64,000 bases of DNA, taken from the NCBI GenBank assembly GCA_015039465.1, contig MU130477.1:1177599-1241598 (forward strand), read 5' to 3'. Origin of the DNA: Phlegmacium glaucopus. Lineage: Eukaryota > Basidiomycota > Agaricomycetes > Agaricales > Cortinariaceae. Positions 1 through 12,710 of the stretch are shown here, piece by piece. The position numbers were made by a program, and so were the translations under genes. Position 1 is the first letter of the stretch. Every line of letters begins with the position of its first letter. The notes under the pieces were generated by a model. It was not told the origin of the DNA, made no database searches, and worked only from the letters and a program-made list of their open reading frames with translations.

Positions 1-144
1 TAGCCATTGCAGCCGGAACAGACGTCAAGGACACCCAAATTCCGGACGATTTCCAAAGATTGAAGCTCATTCATGTCAAGGTTTGGACGAACATTATCAA
101 CCAATTCCGAGAACTCGTTAGGCAGCCACAGATATACGTTCTCT
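1..144 (-). other. Open frame running off the window edge
   Basis: On the minus strand a frame is open from about 144 to base 1. It contains a run like LDVCSGCNG that faintly recalls a nucleotide- or SAM-binding loop, but it is too short to assign. Part of it (an acidic stretch beginning NEFSEL.VDNV) recurs as a decayed copy near 20440-20490 on the plus strand, so it may belong to a repeated gene family. The product is unknown. Confidence 0.25.
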
Positions 145-1815
145 TCCTAACTTAGCCATTTTTACTTGTCAATATCAATTACCACTCACTCAATCACACA
201 CACACAGCGAACTTGACAATTCCGTACACATGCTCCGACCGCCCAAACTGATTTGGCTTCGGCAGCATCTCAAACTGCCGCTCTGATGTCTCTCAATCCC
301 AAGCTACACTCCTCTCCCCCATAAAGGATCGAGCGCCAGCAAAATATTGATGTTGAACTGAGCTAAGAGCTGCTAATTGTTGTCCAGGGCCTGTGGTCTA
401 TGTGCCTTGTGTTTTTTTTTTCTTTTCAATATCCCGTTTTTCTGAAGCCCCCTCTATTTATAACCACAGTTATGCCCTGGAATCAGATAGCACGCAATAT
501 CACATGCTTCTACCTTTTCTTTCGGATCTAAGGACAGATTTGATTATTTAAAAGATGTGTAATTAATTTACCCTGAAGCTCTTCGAAATCGAAAGAATAT
601 CATTCCGAACGGTTGTATATATAATTGGAGTATCCGAAAATTAAAAGATGGAGAGAAGTCGACGAGGAATAACTCTAAAAGGCTCTACGAAATGCACATG
701 TGTTCCAGCAGCCAGTACCAGGCAAGGACCCAAAAAAAGAAATCGCTCATCTGACCGTCGATCAAAGATTCAAAGGTGCTATTATTATAAAGTAAATGTT
801 AAATTACTTTCAACGGACCATGACTTACCCCGGCTTACCCGGAGCCATGTAAAATACCGCTGGTCATCCTCAAAGGTAGAACTGGAAGGCACAGACACAA
901 AGACCTAGCGAAAAAGGAAGGGACAGTCTGATGTAATCATAATTTTAATGCTCACCCGGAAGTTGGCGCCCGTTTTTGGGGAAAGCCGCCGCTAAAAACC
1001 ACCAGCCATTTTTCACCGTTTTCTTTTTGGAAATTTCTTTTGTCGATCCTGCGATAAAGAGAGAGGAGAAAAAAAGATCTATTCGTCACGGTCCATAAAA
1101 AAAAATACAAAAAAGCAGAGTAAGCTCCTTTTAGATTTCCAGGTTGCCAGTCATCAACAGTCATAATAGATAAATAGATTAAGAGGACTGGAAAATTGAG
1201 ACCAAATCAATCAGAACAGAGAGAGAGAGAGGAGGGAGCGGAAGTTGCACTGGGCAACGCGAAGTAGGAGCATATAATGAAAAGAAAAAAGAAGAGGAAA
1301 CGTGACCACAGTTTTGAGCGAAAAAAAAGGAATAACAGAAAGAGAATAATAGGCAAAAAAGCGAAAAGGAAAAGGAAAAGCAAGTTAACGAAGAAAGCAA
1401 AAGCGTAAGAGGGGGGGAGACAGGGTATGTGAAGTCGGATCATAAGTAGAACAGAATGTAGTCCGATCGTGAGCAGGAGCATAACAGAGTGAAAAACATC
1501 CAGATGAGACGTCAACACCCTTTCGTGTATGAGTAGTGAGCTGAGGAAAGCATTGAGCAGGAAGGAGATAAAACCGGAATTATATTCTTGGAAATGCTAT
1601 GCGGTTGCGGTGCGGTGCGGGTGCGATGCATTGATGAAAAATGAGATGAAAGCCGAGATGATGAGATGAAGAGCAGAAGGAAGACGAGATGTAGAGCAGC
1701 AGCATAGAGGCGATGAGACTAAGAAGTGGTAAAGCAAAGATGAACGAGGTAGCCAGGCGATTGCATGTTGATATCGAGGTTTTGATCTTATCACGAGCAG
1801 CGGTAAGCAAGTCGA
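145..1815. other. Intergenic, purine-rich, 3' of the CRZ1-like gene
   Basis: No convincing gene. From about 900 to 1800 the plus strand is strongly purine-rich (GA-, GAGA- and AAAG-rich tracts), so the minus strand is pyrimidine-rich. Apparent minus-strand ORFs here, full of Phe, Leu and Ser, are products of that bias. The stretch nearest 1815 should hold the 3' UTR of the minus-strand zinc-finger gene. Confidence 0.5.
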
Positions 1816-4599
1816 TTACAAGGCCACTCCAGGCCAAGTATCTGTGCCCATTCCGCCACTGCCGCCGGTCTGCCGCCTCTTAGGAACAGGCTTCTCCTCT
1901 TCCGGTTCCATGTCCAGTGCTAGACCACTGGTCATACTTATTCCCCCCATCCCAGCCGAATCATAGCCCCTACCTTCCATATTCCCCATCCCAACTCCTC
2001 CACCACCGGCCCCTTTCCCTTTATCTACAATCCTCGCACATTCCACTCCAGCCTCACTCCTCAAATGCCTATTCAAGGCATCCATCCGCGCAAACTGCTT
2101 CTTACACCCATCACATTCAAAAGGCCTAAAATTGCTATGCAGCTGTTCATGCCGCTTACAATCATGCTGCCTCGCAAATCCTTTCCCACATCCAGGCCAA
2201 TGACATTTATATGGCTTTTCTTCGAAATGGGAACGTAAATGGCCTTTGAGGTTGAAACCACGGGTAAAGGTGGATCCACAGCCTGGGACAGTGCATGCAA
2301 AATTGGCGTCTTGTTTGCGTCGTCGGTGGGAGGCGTTGGCTGTACGACCAGTCGTCACATTTACTTTGGGTATTTGAGTGGGTAACACGTCGGTGCCGGT
2401 AAGGTTGGGAGTGATATGGCCACTACGGCTTTGACGTGTTTGACTGCGTTCACGGCCGTTGTTGGTAGAAACGACCGATTCGGCTTTCTGACTTCCGCCC
2501 GCACCAGCACTTGTGACATCGAAGCCAGAGTAAGTGCCTCTCCCACTCAACCCAACCTCTTCACTGAAACCAGCACTAACAGGGGGTTCACCGACATCAC
2601 CCATCCCTAAACCCATACTCCCACCTCCATTCAAGCCGCCATTGGCACCATTCCCAAGAGACAGGTCCGGGTCCAACTCCAATTCCTCATACCTAACTCT
2701 CGGACTAGCATTCGGACTAGGATAAGGGCTCATCCTCCTAGGTGCTGCAAGTGTCATTCCATGATGTCCCTGCGACCCTAAAGAACCCCACACTTCCGCA
2801 CCACGATCGGACCGTGTACCCGAGGAGGCTCTACGGAAATGACCGATACCAGGTGAGAGGGAGCGACGGACGGGAAGAGGAGAGTTGTTAGACGATGAGA
2901 TTGGGAGGTTAGGATTAGATGCCGAGCCATTTGCCGAAAGTAAGTTAAGACCGTGTTGGTTCGAAATCGAAGCTGACGAGGAAGCCGAAGAGGAATTTAT
3001 GAGGTTGGGTACGTGTGAAGGGTGTAAGAACTGCTGTTGCTGCTGCTGAGGAGCTAGGAAATCAACATGTGACGGAGGGAATAAAAATGAGGCAGAAGCC
3101 GCTGTGGTGCCGCCTAACGAATTCGACTGGTGATGATGGTACCCACTGCCATTACCGACGTTGTTGTTATAAGGCATCTGTGGTAACCTGATATCCTCCG
3201 ACCGCGAGTGCCGATGATGCAGCCTTGGCGCACCCAACGAGTCAGAAACAGACCTCCTCAATGGGTCTGGCGACAAAAACCCGTTTCCATTCCCATTAGT
3301 CGACGATCCGGGGGTACCGCCAAAAGTAAACGACTGCAACTGCTGTCTCGAGTAATCGAACCCCCCGCCACCCGAAGCATTCAAATTATCCAATCCTCCC
3401 ATTCCATTCGCGGTAAGGTAGGGATTCCAGGGATCTGAATGAGTTCTGGGACGCTGTTGTTGTGATTGTGATTGTGATTGTGATGGATCTGCAGGGAAGA
3501 TAAAGCCGCCAGTAGCGGATAGATTGTTGTTGCTGGCAGTTCGAGAAGAGGATGCAGCGGTGTTCTCCTCCGTTCTTGAGAACCTGGATGGAGATTGATC
3601 TCGCTGATGTTGCTGTTGAGAGGATTGGCTTTGCTGGTGGTTATTTGATGATGAACCTAAAACGAAAAAGAAGCCAGGGCTCCGATCAGCGCCGATCGCA
3701 AAAGATAAGAAAGGAAACTAACCTTGATTCAGAGTATCTAATGTTGCTTGAAACAAATCGGTAGGTCTACCAGTGTCTCCTCCACTAATAGGTGTAGCAG
3801 GTACGATATGCAGTTGAGGGCCATTCATCATATCATCGTCCCCATGGGGGGCGTTAATAATGGGCACATTTTGTTGCTGTTGCTGTTGTTGTTGTTGCTG
3901 GTCATCTGGCATGAGGAGTCGAGGGGGAGATTGAGGTTTATGAAGGACGGGTTGTGCACCGAGATTCGGAGGAAGTTGGGGAAGAGGCACAGTGCCCCAG
4001 GTCGGGGTATGCACGGACATGTTCCCAAAGGTGACTGATAGTCCAGGTGCCGACTGAAAGGTAGGTTGGGGCGAGTGCGATGTGGGCGGTTGGCCGGGAG
4101 AGGGATGGTTAGAAGCCACAGATGACGCTCTCGAACGTCTAGAACTGTCAAGGTGGTTGTTAACATTGTTACTCTCATCGACCCCGCTAGCGTTACTGGA
4201 CGGCGAACTGTGATCAAAAGGCGAGCGGGTGGATCGATGGGAGTCAGATGGGTTGTTGGGAGAGAAATGGGGAGACATGTAATCGGAATCGTTTGTAAAC
4301 ATCAGCAAAGAGCCTTGTTGATTGGGTGCGTCGTAGTCGGAAGGCTCGTATTCGTTCATGCCGGTTGGAAAGTCCTGCAAAAGGATATCGTCCGCCGAGA
4401 AAGAGAGTTCTGAGTGTTGTGAATAAGGAGAATAATAAGAAGAAGGTGTATGGGGAAGGGGTGGGGAAGTGATAGGCGCTTGGTCGAAGGAGGAGTAATC
4501 GTAAGGTAAATCGAGCGGGTTTGATCTTTGAGGGGAAGGTGGAACGAAGTCAATGTGAGTTATATAGTCTGAGCCCTTGTCTGAACCCATTACATCCAT
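1816..4599 (-). CDS. crz1: Crz1-type C2H2 zinc-finger transcription factor
   Basis: Two exons (4599..3723 and 3656..1816; a 66-nt intron with donor GTTAGT) give 905 residues. About 740 residues are low-complexity Ser/Asn/Gln/Pro-rich sequence, with a Gln run encoded near 3870-3900. Three C2H2 fingers follow at about residues 745-832, with the linker-like ARQHDCKRHEQLH block typical of Crz1. Just before the fingers, residues 722-727 read PKVNVT (bases 2353-2370), a match to the calcineurin docking pattern PxIxIT. Serine-rich RRSxS and RHSRSED blocks lie further upstream. In this family calcineurin dephosphorylates such serines and the factor enters the nucleus to activate calcium and cell-wall stress genes. 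The start is the ATG at 4599. The assignment rests on the finger sequence plus the docking motif; orthology to yeast Crz1 is inferred. Alternative: another C2H2 stress factor. Confidence 0.82.
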
Positions 4600-7202
4600 G
4601 ATGAAATACTAAAGGCTGTGAGCAAGAGGGAGATGGCGGTACAAGGGAAGGTGTTGTTACATCCAAATATGTGTAACACTTTACAAACTCCGCTAATCTG
4701 TCTCTTTCCCGTGCAACCCGCACTATTAGCCGCTTATCGGCACCCTCCGCCCCCTCCTCCGTCTCACTATTTTGGTCCTTTTCCACATACATCTTACGGA
4801 AGTGTCAACACCTTCCGCAGTTTACTGCAAAGCTACATGACCCACTAAAAAACCTTCTTTTCAAATGAGATAAACGTGTTTTCATGTACTCGTTTCCTGC
4901 CGCGTATTAATTAATCATATGGTAGTAACAACACGTTGTCCTCAGCTGACTGCGTTTTCCTCATACACAGATAATCCATATATCTTGGTACCGACCACCC
5001 AAGTTCAGACCTTGGGCAACGCGACAAAAGTCAATTTATCCGATTTCATCACTTCCTTTCGTCTTACTTGATTCAGAGTTTACAAAATGCTGTAAAAGTA
5101 GGTAAATATAATCTCTTCACCTTATGACATTAAGCCCCAGATTCGAACGATCTGGCAGATAAACCTCGACGGATCCTATCATCCGTCTTCATCCCGGCCC
5201 GTGGGCGCGTACTACCCAGTCCCAGATAGTAAAGCAACTCAACACCTCCCATTTTACACCCATCCCTGCTTAAATCAACGACACTGCCCTGCTACTAGCA
5301 TTCAGGCCGTCAACGACATCCATCGATTACGATTACATTTACGACCAGTGTCTGTCAGTTCCACTGATAAAGACCGACCACGTTTTTGTCCCATTCCGGT
5401 GATTTTCCTAAATAACAATAAGTAAATTAATTACCGACTGAAAAGATCGTGATTCATCATCAACATCATCATCATCATCTTACGTGCATCATACACACGC
5501 CAACTACAGTGAATCTAGAAACATCGTTGTAAGAACGTGGATTATCTCTTGCTCCATGTTCCGATGGAGCGAGGGAAATGCATTCCGAGTTCATTAGACT
5601 TCCACGTCCGAGCGAGTCGTATAGATAGGTAGGCCAATCTTTTGAATTCTATTCATAATTTTTACTGATCTTTTTTTTTTACTTCGGAATAAAAGCTATC
5701 CGAGGATAGGCGGCAGCATTCAAGAAATTTCCTCAAGACCATCCCCATTTCCATGATCCGGCAGCGGGACCTGAATCCAAATCCATACCTAAGTCCGATC
5801 CGTTTGTCCATTACTTTTCCGATCATCAGCACCCGCTCGTCATGTACATAGTATAAGACATTAAACCGTCAATACTGTACTATCGACGTCAGAATCCCTC
5901 ACTACCAATATAATACTAATAGAAAACCTCGCAGCAGACTTCTCCCGAATATAACGAAATCTCCAAGCTCCAAATGTAAAAAACAATAACATACCTCTTA
6001 CAGTTATAACTTGTATCTAAATGGTATCCACGCCACATGGGGACGTTGACATCTTTGACATCCGTCATTTTTGAATTCAAAACCTTCGGGAATTGCCTTC
6101 CGAAGGCATAAGTGGTGATCAAACTGTAAAAAAGTCTTTGCAGTTCTTTTACTGAACCTCTGCCGTGTGTGACATGACAATCAATAGAAATACCGGCCCA
6201 CCATCCCGTACTTTATCACGACAATCTTTGATGGTATCGAAGCTCGTAACTAACTACTCAGCACAATCACCGCGAGCGCTTCTGTAGCTATGCACTAAGT
6301 CTATTTTTCTCGTCCCCACCCGGCACGGACTCCTTCGATATATATTTTACAAATGCCCTTCTTAACACCGACGTACTTACCCACCTATTATGACGCTACT
6401 ATCTATGTATAGTTTTACAGACACTGCCTTCGTCTCCATCTTCCATTTTTAACAGACAAACGAATGATACCGATACCACTCAATGGCACTGCCTTCCCTG
6501 ACAAATATAGGCGCCTGCGTATACTTAGAGCACGATGCTGCGCGTAGTTAACCTCACGATAACTAGCAACCGTTGTTGCCAAGGCATGACTAGGGATTCT
6601 GTCAGACTGTCAGTGGTCACCACTACAAAATGGTAAGAGTCTAATGGACATAGCACTATTATCGAAATACATCGGCGTCGACTCGCCTATTATTATTCAG
6701 AACTTTTCAATGCCCGTTGCCAACCCTCAGAGTGCCACGTAGCGCGGTAAATTGCGACCGTTACTATACCCCTCTTCAGCAGTCCGAACTTCCTTACTTT
6801 TTTCATGATCGTAATAAAGACACATTTAGTTTTCATCTTCGAGATCTCAGGCCTTTAGATTCAAGTTCAGATTAACCTTCGATTTTGTGGCGTATGACCA
6901 ACATGGGGTACACTTGACATCCACTATCCCCTTGCTTCATCTTCACTTATGTTTGACGTTCGTATGGGCAGCGTTTCCCTAAGCTCCAACAAGAGTCGTG
7001 CTTCTCACAGCTTTTTAACGTGGCTTCATCGCAAAGCCTTCATAGATGAGAGGCACACATGATTTTCATTTTACAAAAATTACTGGCACCTCGCGGTTTA
7101 CCATCATGATTATAGAAGTTATTGGCTTCTTTGATCACCGCCGGAGATTCGGACCCGTTGTACAATCATAGATAGAGGCTGTATTAATTTCGACGGTAGG
7201 CC
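4600..7202. other. Long intergenic region upstream of the CRZ1-like gene
   Basis: About 2.6 kb without a supported gene. It should contain the 5' leader and promoter of the CRZ1-like gene. A short CAT/ATC microsatellite lies near 5457-5480. Short ORFs here show no domain, no intron logic and no codon bias. Confidence 0.5.
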
Positions 7203-7451
7203 TTGCGTGCCAGCCACGATAAGGATGAGATGCTCTTGGCACTTGCAATCCTCGTGCAGCAAATTAAGCGCTTACGACAGTCCATGCACATCGGACACGG
7301 TATCACGTATGACGACCCGGTCACCGCTCTGGAAACGTTCCTTGCCCAACTGAGGCTAGATGCATTGTCCAGATCGTTAAAGAAATTGTCAGACAGACCG
7401 CCTGGATTTGGGCAATGTGTACTACTAACCTGCCCCCCTGCCTTTGATTAA
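7203..7451 (+). pseudogene. Decayed coding fragment, repeated near 15650
   Basis: An 82-codon frame without a recognised domain. The stretch around 7290-7345 (an ATCGGACACGGTAT core, then TGATGACC-like sequence and GGAAACGT) has a diverged counterpart at about 15675-15720, where the frame is broken. Two decayed copies of one unknown gene fragment flank the F-box duplication. No function can be given. Confidence 0.2.
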
Positions 7452-7835
7452 ATGCCATTCAGAGGCTCAGACGTCTTTAATGACAAATTTCCCGCTGGAT
7501 TTAGATATAGGTATTTAAGGACCGTCCAGAATCAAAAGCTAGAGGACTAAACATCATCGATCTCAGTGAGAAGTCATATTTGATGATTGTGTGTATTTTC
7601 GTGTGAAAATCGTGCGGATGTCGTTAATAAAATAGCCGTGTTACACAGTAAGTACGAATATATACAGGTGTACTATGGTGATTTTTAACGGAGCGATTTC
7701 TGCTATATTATATCCAACTACTGTACTATTATCATGAATGGACCAGACCATTGGCGGAAGCCCATATTTCCCAAAAAGGAAAAATTGGCATGTGCCCTTT
7801 CATAAGTGGAAATTTGGCTGTCATTGTCACATTAC

Positions 7836-9503
7836 CACTGTGACTCTGGCAGGTAAGTTCTCAAATACTATAGTCCTGACGCTGACATCTATTAACTTAA
7901 CTTGAGCGGTTCTGTGGACTGTGTGGGCCGTTCATCACAAATAATATATGGCCCCTCATAAGCGGCGCACCATTCGCCTCAAAGGTCCTCAGGCTGCTAC
8001 ACCACAAACCTCTTTGAGCACTCAAGCTATTAACACTCGCGGTTTCCCCACTTTAGCTGATGAAATATACCTCGAAATCATATCTCATCTACCGTCTGTA
8101 CCTATTCCCACTCCCGAGTCACAGTTATATCCAGAGAGACGTCGCACTAGGCACGAGACACTCCTGTCTCTGTCACAAACTTCGCGTTCACTTCGTAGAT
8201 TCTTCTGGCGTTACCTATGGCAGCGTATCGAAGTCCGTGAGGGAATGAAAATCAGTGATCAAGACGATACTTCGGAAGACTCCCCATATCTGATTAGCAG
8301 CACCTCCTGGTACAACCGAGAAGGAATCAAAAAGTACGCGATAGAACTCGTTCGTCAATTAGAAATCGTCACCGTCCGAAATCCGCAGTTGGCCCAATAT
8401 GTTAAGTGAGTTCTGTTTGAATTATTCGTGCTGCAACCTGTTCACTTGTTCACAGTTACGTTGACGTATTCATTGGTGAATATTCAATAAACACCGTTGT
8501 TGCTGAATTGGCGCATTGTTTGAGTCTATTCCCAAACCTGCATACAGTTCAGATCGATGTCACTACAGCTTCTAGACGATCTCTGGGGAGGATCTTTGAA
8601 CGCACTTTCAAAAAGTATCCATACCCTCAGATCCGCAATGTTTTCGTCATGTTCTTGAGCCAATCCTTGATTACATCGTGCCCCGAGGCAAGGCACATCG
8701 GCTTTACGAAACGATGGGCGCTGCCCCCACCGTTTCTGCACACCATAATAAATCATTGTCCTCGTCTGGAAGTACTCGAGGAATTTGAAGATCTTTTTTG
8801 GAAAGACGACACATGCAAACGTACGATTCTATAATTCCTTTTACCTTAGCATTGCAAAATTCTAACCGTTTTCATATTTACAAGTCATCGTCGATAAATT
8901 TCCAAACCTCCGCACCGTGACGGTATCTCCTTCTGAAACTATAGCACACCACTCTCATGTATGTCTCTTCCTTCCCTACGAATCGGCCTCGGCTGATTCC
9001 ATTGTCTCATAGATCGACATTCTTAAGAAGCTGAATCATCTGCAGACCATCGTACTACTCTGGAAACCGGCACTACTCTATCGAATGCTTCGGTGTACAC
9101 GACATGATGAGCAAGTTGCACACCTGAACAGGATAAAAGAAGGTTGGATAGAGAGGGCCAAACATATTTTGATGCAAATTCAGCTTCGTGACAATCTGGA
9201 GAAAACAGTGATCACAAGGAACTACGAAGGTGAAGAGAGGAAAATCTTGATTAAGGCCGGTTGAGAACCCTTGAAGGTTGAGTTTTGGAAGGCCTGTACT
9301 AGTAGACTGTACGAAATAAGATCGTTTTCTGCTAAGTTTAGATCCAACCTTGATAATGTTCTGATTTGGCAGCCCGGAGCATGTTCGAACAATCTAATGC
9401 GCGTCGCAAAACACAACTTTTGAAAAAAAGTGTTTGCACAGAACGTTTCTTATTCATAATTACTAGAATTTTGTGTGAACAGAATTTTAATTTATGGCTG
9501 TGC
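7836..9503 (+). repeat. Segmental duplication, copy 1 (F-box unit)
   Basis: The stretch from the AGGTAAGTTCTCAAATACTA leader to the AATTTATGGC tail closely matches 12711-14422, including introns and both flanks. A whole gene unit of about 1.7 kb was duplicated in direct orientation 4.9 kb away. Confidence 0.85.
7948..9264 (+). CDS. F-box-like protein, copy 1
   Basis: Four exons: 7948..8405, 8456..8820, 8885..8958 and 9013..9264. Introns are 50-64 nt and all phases agree, giving 382 residues. An F-box-like motif lies at about residues 30-100 (FPTLADEIYLEIISHLPS, then a second helix ending RRFFWRYLWQRIEV). Leucine-rich segments of the SLFPNLHTVQI type follow, as in fungal F-box/LRR proteins. 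Such proteins usually bring substrates to SCF ubiquitin ligases; the substrate is unknown. A near-identical paralogue sits at 12821. Compared with that copy it lacks a few residues in the proline-rich loop after the F-box and has a slightly shorter, diverged C terminus. The start is the ATG just after ATAATAT, conserved in both copies. Confidence 0.75.
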
Positions 9504-9989
9504 CATTAGATTTAGATTTTCAGGTTTGGCAGCCACTATATTCAACGAGGTTTATGCACCCAATTGCAAAGTAATATCATACATATGAAATAGTAAGTAA
9601 TGCCTTTAACTATGGTAAAGACAAGAGACCCACTGGCATTCGGTTTCATGCCCAATTTGTTTACATTTTAATCTGTGGATATATTTATATCAGTGTACTT
9701 ACATGCTTATTACAACATTCTTTATGTGCCTGCAGAGGAGAATTCATACTATAGAAAAGCTGGGATTGAAAAACTGAGGTTGAGCTTGAGTATAAGGATG
9801 TAAATTTAATTATGTACCAATCTTGAATAAAATTATTCTTTTTGGGGCCAATAATTGCTTTTACACATTGTAATCCCACAGATACTATTCCTACACATAT
9901 TTACATACTCTAGACTCTCAAATTGACATTCTGAAGCTTGGTCCTGGAGAGGTTCAATTTTATTTTTTTCAGGCCTGCAGCCGGACTAA
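9265..9989. other. Intergenic, 3' region between convergent genes
   Basis: AT-rich, with no supported gene. It holds the 3' ends of the plus-strand F-box gene and the minus-strand membrane protein gene. The first about 240 bp belong to the segmental duplication. Confidence 0.5.
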
Positions 9990-11223
9990 CTAACCGAGCC
10001 CTGGTCCGGGATTCTGATGCCAATGCTCCCTTGCCTGTTCCTGTGTGGCACGTTTCTGACGTTGGCGTAGAAGAAGAAACCCTAAGATAGTAAGGACGAT
10101 GAGAGCAAGGCCTCCAATCACACCGCCAACAATAGCACCGGTTGGAGAACCTTTCACTGGAGTTGATGCACTGGAAGTGCCAATGACTGTGCCATTGCCA
10201 GTGGTGGCCGTGGAAGAAGTCACACTACCAGTGGTGGAAGAAGTCGCATGCGAAGATACAGATGTCGTTGTGGACGGTAGTGTACCATTTTGGACTATGA
10301 GGTAATCCAGAGTAAGAGGCGTTGAATTTATTCCTTCATACACCACTTTCAATGTGTGAGGTCCTGCGGGATATTGAGCGGTCTCGAAGAATTTTTGATT
10401 GTTAGTTGTTGGTGTATCGGCTGAAACACCTTGCAGCAGGAAACTGGTAGGTGTTTGCCCGTCGATGGAGTATGTTACTGACGATGAGCCGACAGGGAAG
10501 CCCGGGATTAAAGGACCATACCAACTTAGGGAAACGCCTAAGGTCGCGACAGCATGTGAGACAACAGCAATTGCCGATGATAGAGATATAACGTGCATAC
10601 CAATAAAGTTGTAAGTAAATGTTGACCCAGTCACGGTGGTTGTATTCGCATAATACCAAACCTGCCACCCTTGTCCATACTGTAACTGAGGGTCTCCACT
10701 ATCTACGACGATTGCTGCCTGATCCAGCGGTACGCTAGGGGACGGAAGATATTGAATCTTATCAATCCAAAATGTCTGGCTTTTTAATACCGTAACATTG
10801 ACAGTTATAATATGTGGTCCATCCAAAAGCGTGTCTTCTTCGCAAAAGATCCAATTATTCTGTGGATCTGGGGAGGGAGGGATTGGGTTGATACTGATGT
10901 TGTCGATAAAACACTGCCATGTTGGATCTACCACTCCGGAATCGTTGCGAATGTTAATGGTGCCATGTACTCTGAACAGGGTTCCTGAACATGGAAACCC
11001 AATCGATTAACGACTTGATGTACTTTTAAAGATAGTGCTCACCATTGAATGCAAACGAAAGGCTTGCACTCGAGTTGGTACCGTGCAGTGTGCCCAGGTA
11101 AGGGGGACCATTATGTCCTAGAGAATTCTGACTGCCTTCGTCTAGAAACCATGGACCAGTGTACTGAATTTTTGAGTCAACATCATCCACATTTATAACT
11201 CGAGGAAGTGCCGCCGACGACAT
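9990..11223 (-). CDS. Single-pass membrane protein with extracellular beta-sandwich-like region
   Basis: Exons 11223..11043 and 10984..9990, joined by a 58-nt intron, give 391 residues. The N-terminal part carries the YTGPWF motif and two Trp/Tyr-rich beta-type segments typical of agaricomycete lectin-like membrane proteins of unknown function. A Ser/Thr-rich stalk follows, then one clear transmembrane helix (GAIVGGVIGGLALIVLTILG), a basic stop-transfer RQRQKRA and a short cytoplasmic tail. No N-terminal signal peptide is visible from the chosen ATG. The longer in-frame start at 11385 would prepend an unconserved-looking stretch. The topology resembles Mid2/Wsc-like cell-surface proteins, but homology to those is not shown. 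The gene lies between the two F-box copies and points towards the first. Confidence 0.65.
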
Positions 11224-11341
11224 TATCTTATAGCTCCCCTGGACCTGGACGAAGAGGAAAGAACGAGAATGGAAAAGTGGGGGGTTAATGTAGTTAAATC
11301 GTGAGAAATAATGAAGGATTTGACATGAACACAGCCTACTA

Positions 11342-11627
11342 CTACATAGACGTTTGTTGTCGAAGACACGTTTTTGGTATCTCATCGAGATCTCTGTCCA
11401 GTTTGGCAGCCTCTTCTTTTTGCTTCAACCTCTGGTTCTGCTGCATCCTTTTGGGCTCGCTCCAGTCGCATAGTGGTGATTTCGTCTCCTGTGAATGTCC
11501 GAGCGATCCTTCTCTTCTTCGGCAGTGGGGTAAAACCATCGACCAACCTGAGAGATATGCTGACTTGTGTGAGAAAAGATGTGCTTGCAGGTGTCGTCGG
11601 CGTTTGGGGGGCGTGTATTCTCGCCAT
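11342..11627 (-). pseudogene. Short basic coding remnant, two frames
   Basis: Two overlapping minus-strand frames look protein-like: PLPKKRRIARTFTGDE in one, and QRLKQKEEAAKLDRDLDEIP near the 3' end in another. Neither frame covers both, and no intron of usable length joins them. This suggests either a frameshifted remnant or missing exons. A CCAAT-like box lies just upstream. The family is not recognised. Confidence 0.25.
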
Positions 11628-11768
11628 CGTGATTGGCTCTTCTCTCTCGAGCGCTCGTCGTGGTGTTCAACGCGTTACGCGAGGTTACGCGTTGAGGCGC
11701 GGGCACGTGCCTGGTTATTTCCTATTATATCCGCTAGTCGAGGTTTGAAATCTTTATCTCGATCATGG

Positions 11769-12249
11769 TTAATACCAGTCGCCTGCTAGCGCCATCAGCT
11801 CCAGCTGGACGAGGAAAGCGCAGGATGAGGATACATACTTGGATTCCAAAAGTCTCGTCAAAAAAAATCCTCCGTACTGAGTATTGATGACAGACAGGAC
11901 ACGACAGTGAAGTAGCACTAGGTAGAGGAATAAGTCCATGCGATTGTTGTTGTTCAGAAACAGACTAGCGCTCAGGTGAATTTGAACCTCACTACACATT
12001 TTGACACCCTCAAAACATCGGTCCAATCTCGATAAGCTAAATATCATTTCCGTGAAACTTATCCGGCGTCGAACTCTTTGAGTACAAGGTGTGTTCATCG
12101 GTTCCAACGCTAGGGTATTCCCGCAAGGTATTTTCACAGATGCGTTGGCAGCGTTGCAATTGCCTTTCATGGTCAAGAAATTCAAGTATAGGTTCAAGTT
12201 GGAAATGCTTACGTCTCGATCTTGGGCAACTTCCACTTATAATAAACAC
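11769..12249 (-). other. Possible minus-strand exon
   Basis: Two alternative frames are open. The one reading LEFLDHERQLQRCQRICEN looks the more protein-like and ends at 12037. No domain and no clear partner exon were found, and it might be upstream sequence of the 11342-11627 remnant. Confidence 0.2.
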
Positions 12250-12710
12250 AGCGGTTAGTTGTTTGATTATTGTCGAGGTCCTCTTTCTCTGAGCCTGGCG
12301 TTCTGGGAGGTCATAAAGGAAGGGTTAAGTCGTTGATAAGGGTCACGGGGTGACGGGCCCGGGGATATGCGACTGTGCTCATCCATAGAGCTGATTCAGA
12401 AGTGTTAGGAGGCAAGACTTACCACGAAGAAAGTGTAATAAGTAGAAGAGATCCAAGGGCCGAGCAGTGATCATGAGTGGAAGACTAGCGTAGCGGGTGT
12501 ACATGTAGGTTATACGTAGTCTTTTTTCACGGTTGGTCAGAGTAAAGTCGTCAATCAATACAAATAAAAAAAGACTACGAATTTTATATTAGTCTGACTA
12601 CGGGAGACTATGACCACTCTGACCCCGACTCCCCGAGTCAGCCTGCTGACTTGTACAACGCTGGACTGTCGTAGTCATTTTCGGTAGCGCTGTTCATTGT
12701 CTTCCTCTCC
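12250..12710. other. Intergenic with a small hairpin
   Basis: No gene seen. GTAGTCTTTTTT at about 12517 and its complement AAAAAAGACTAC at about 12566 could form a stem of 12 bp with a loop of roughly 40 nt. Confidence 0.4.

Noticed and set aside
1179..1837. Several minus-strand ORFs rich in Phe, Leu and Ser
   Set aside because: They lie in a purine-rich plus strand; the composition alone produces such frames. No motif, no intron logic.
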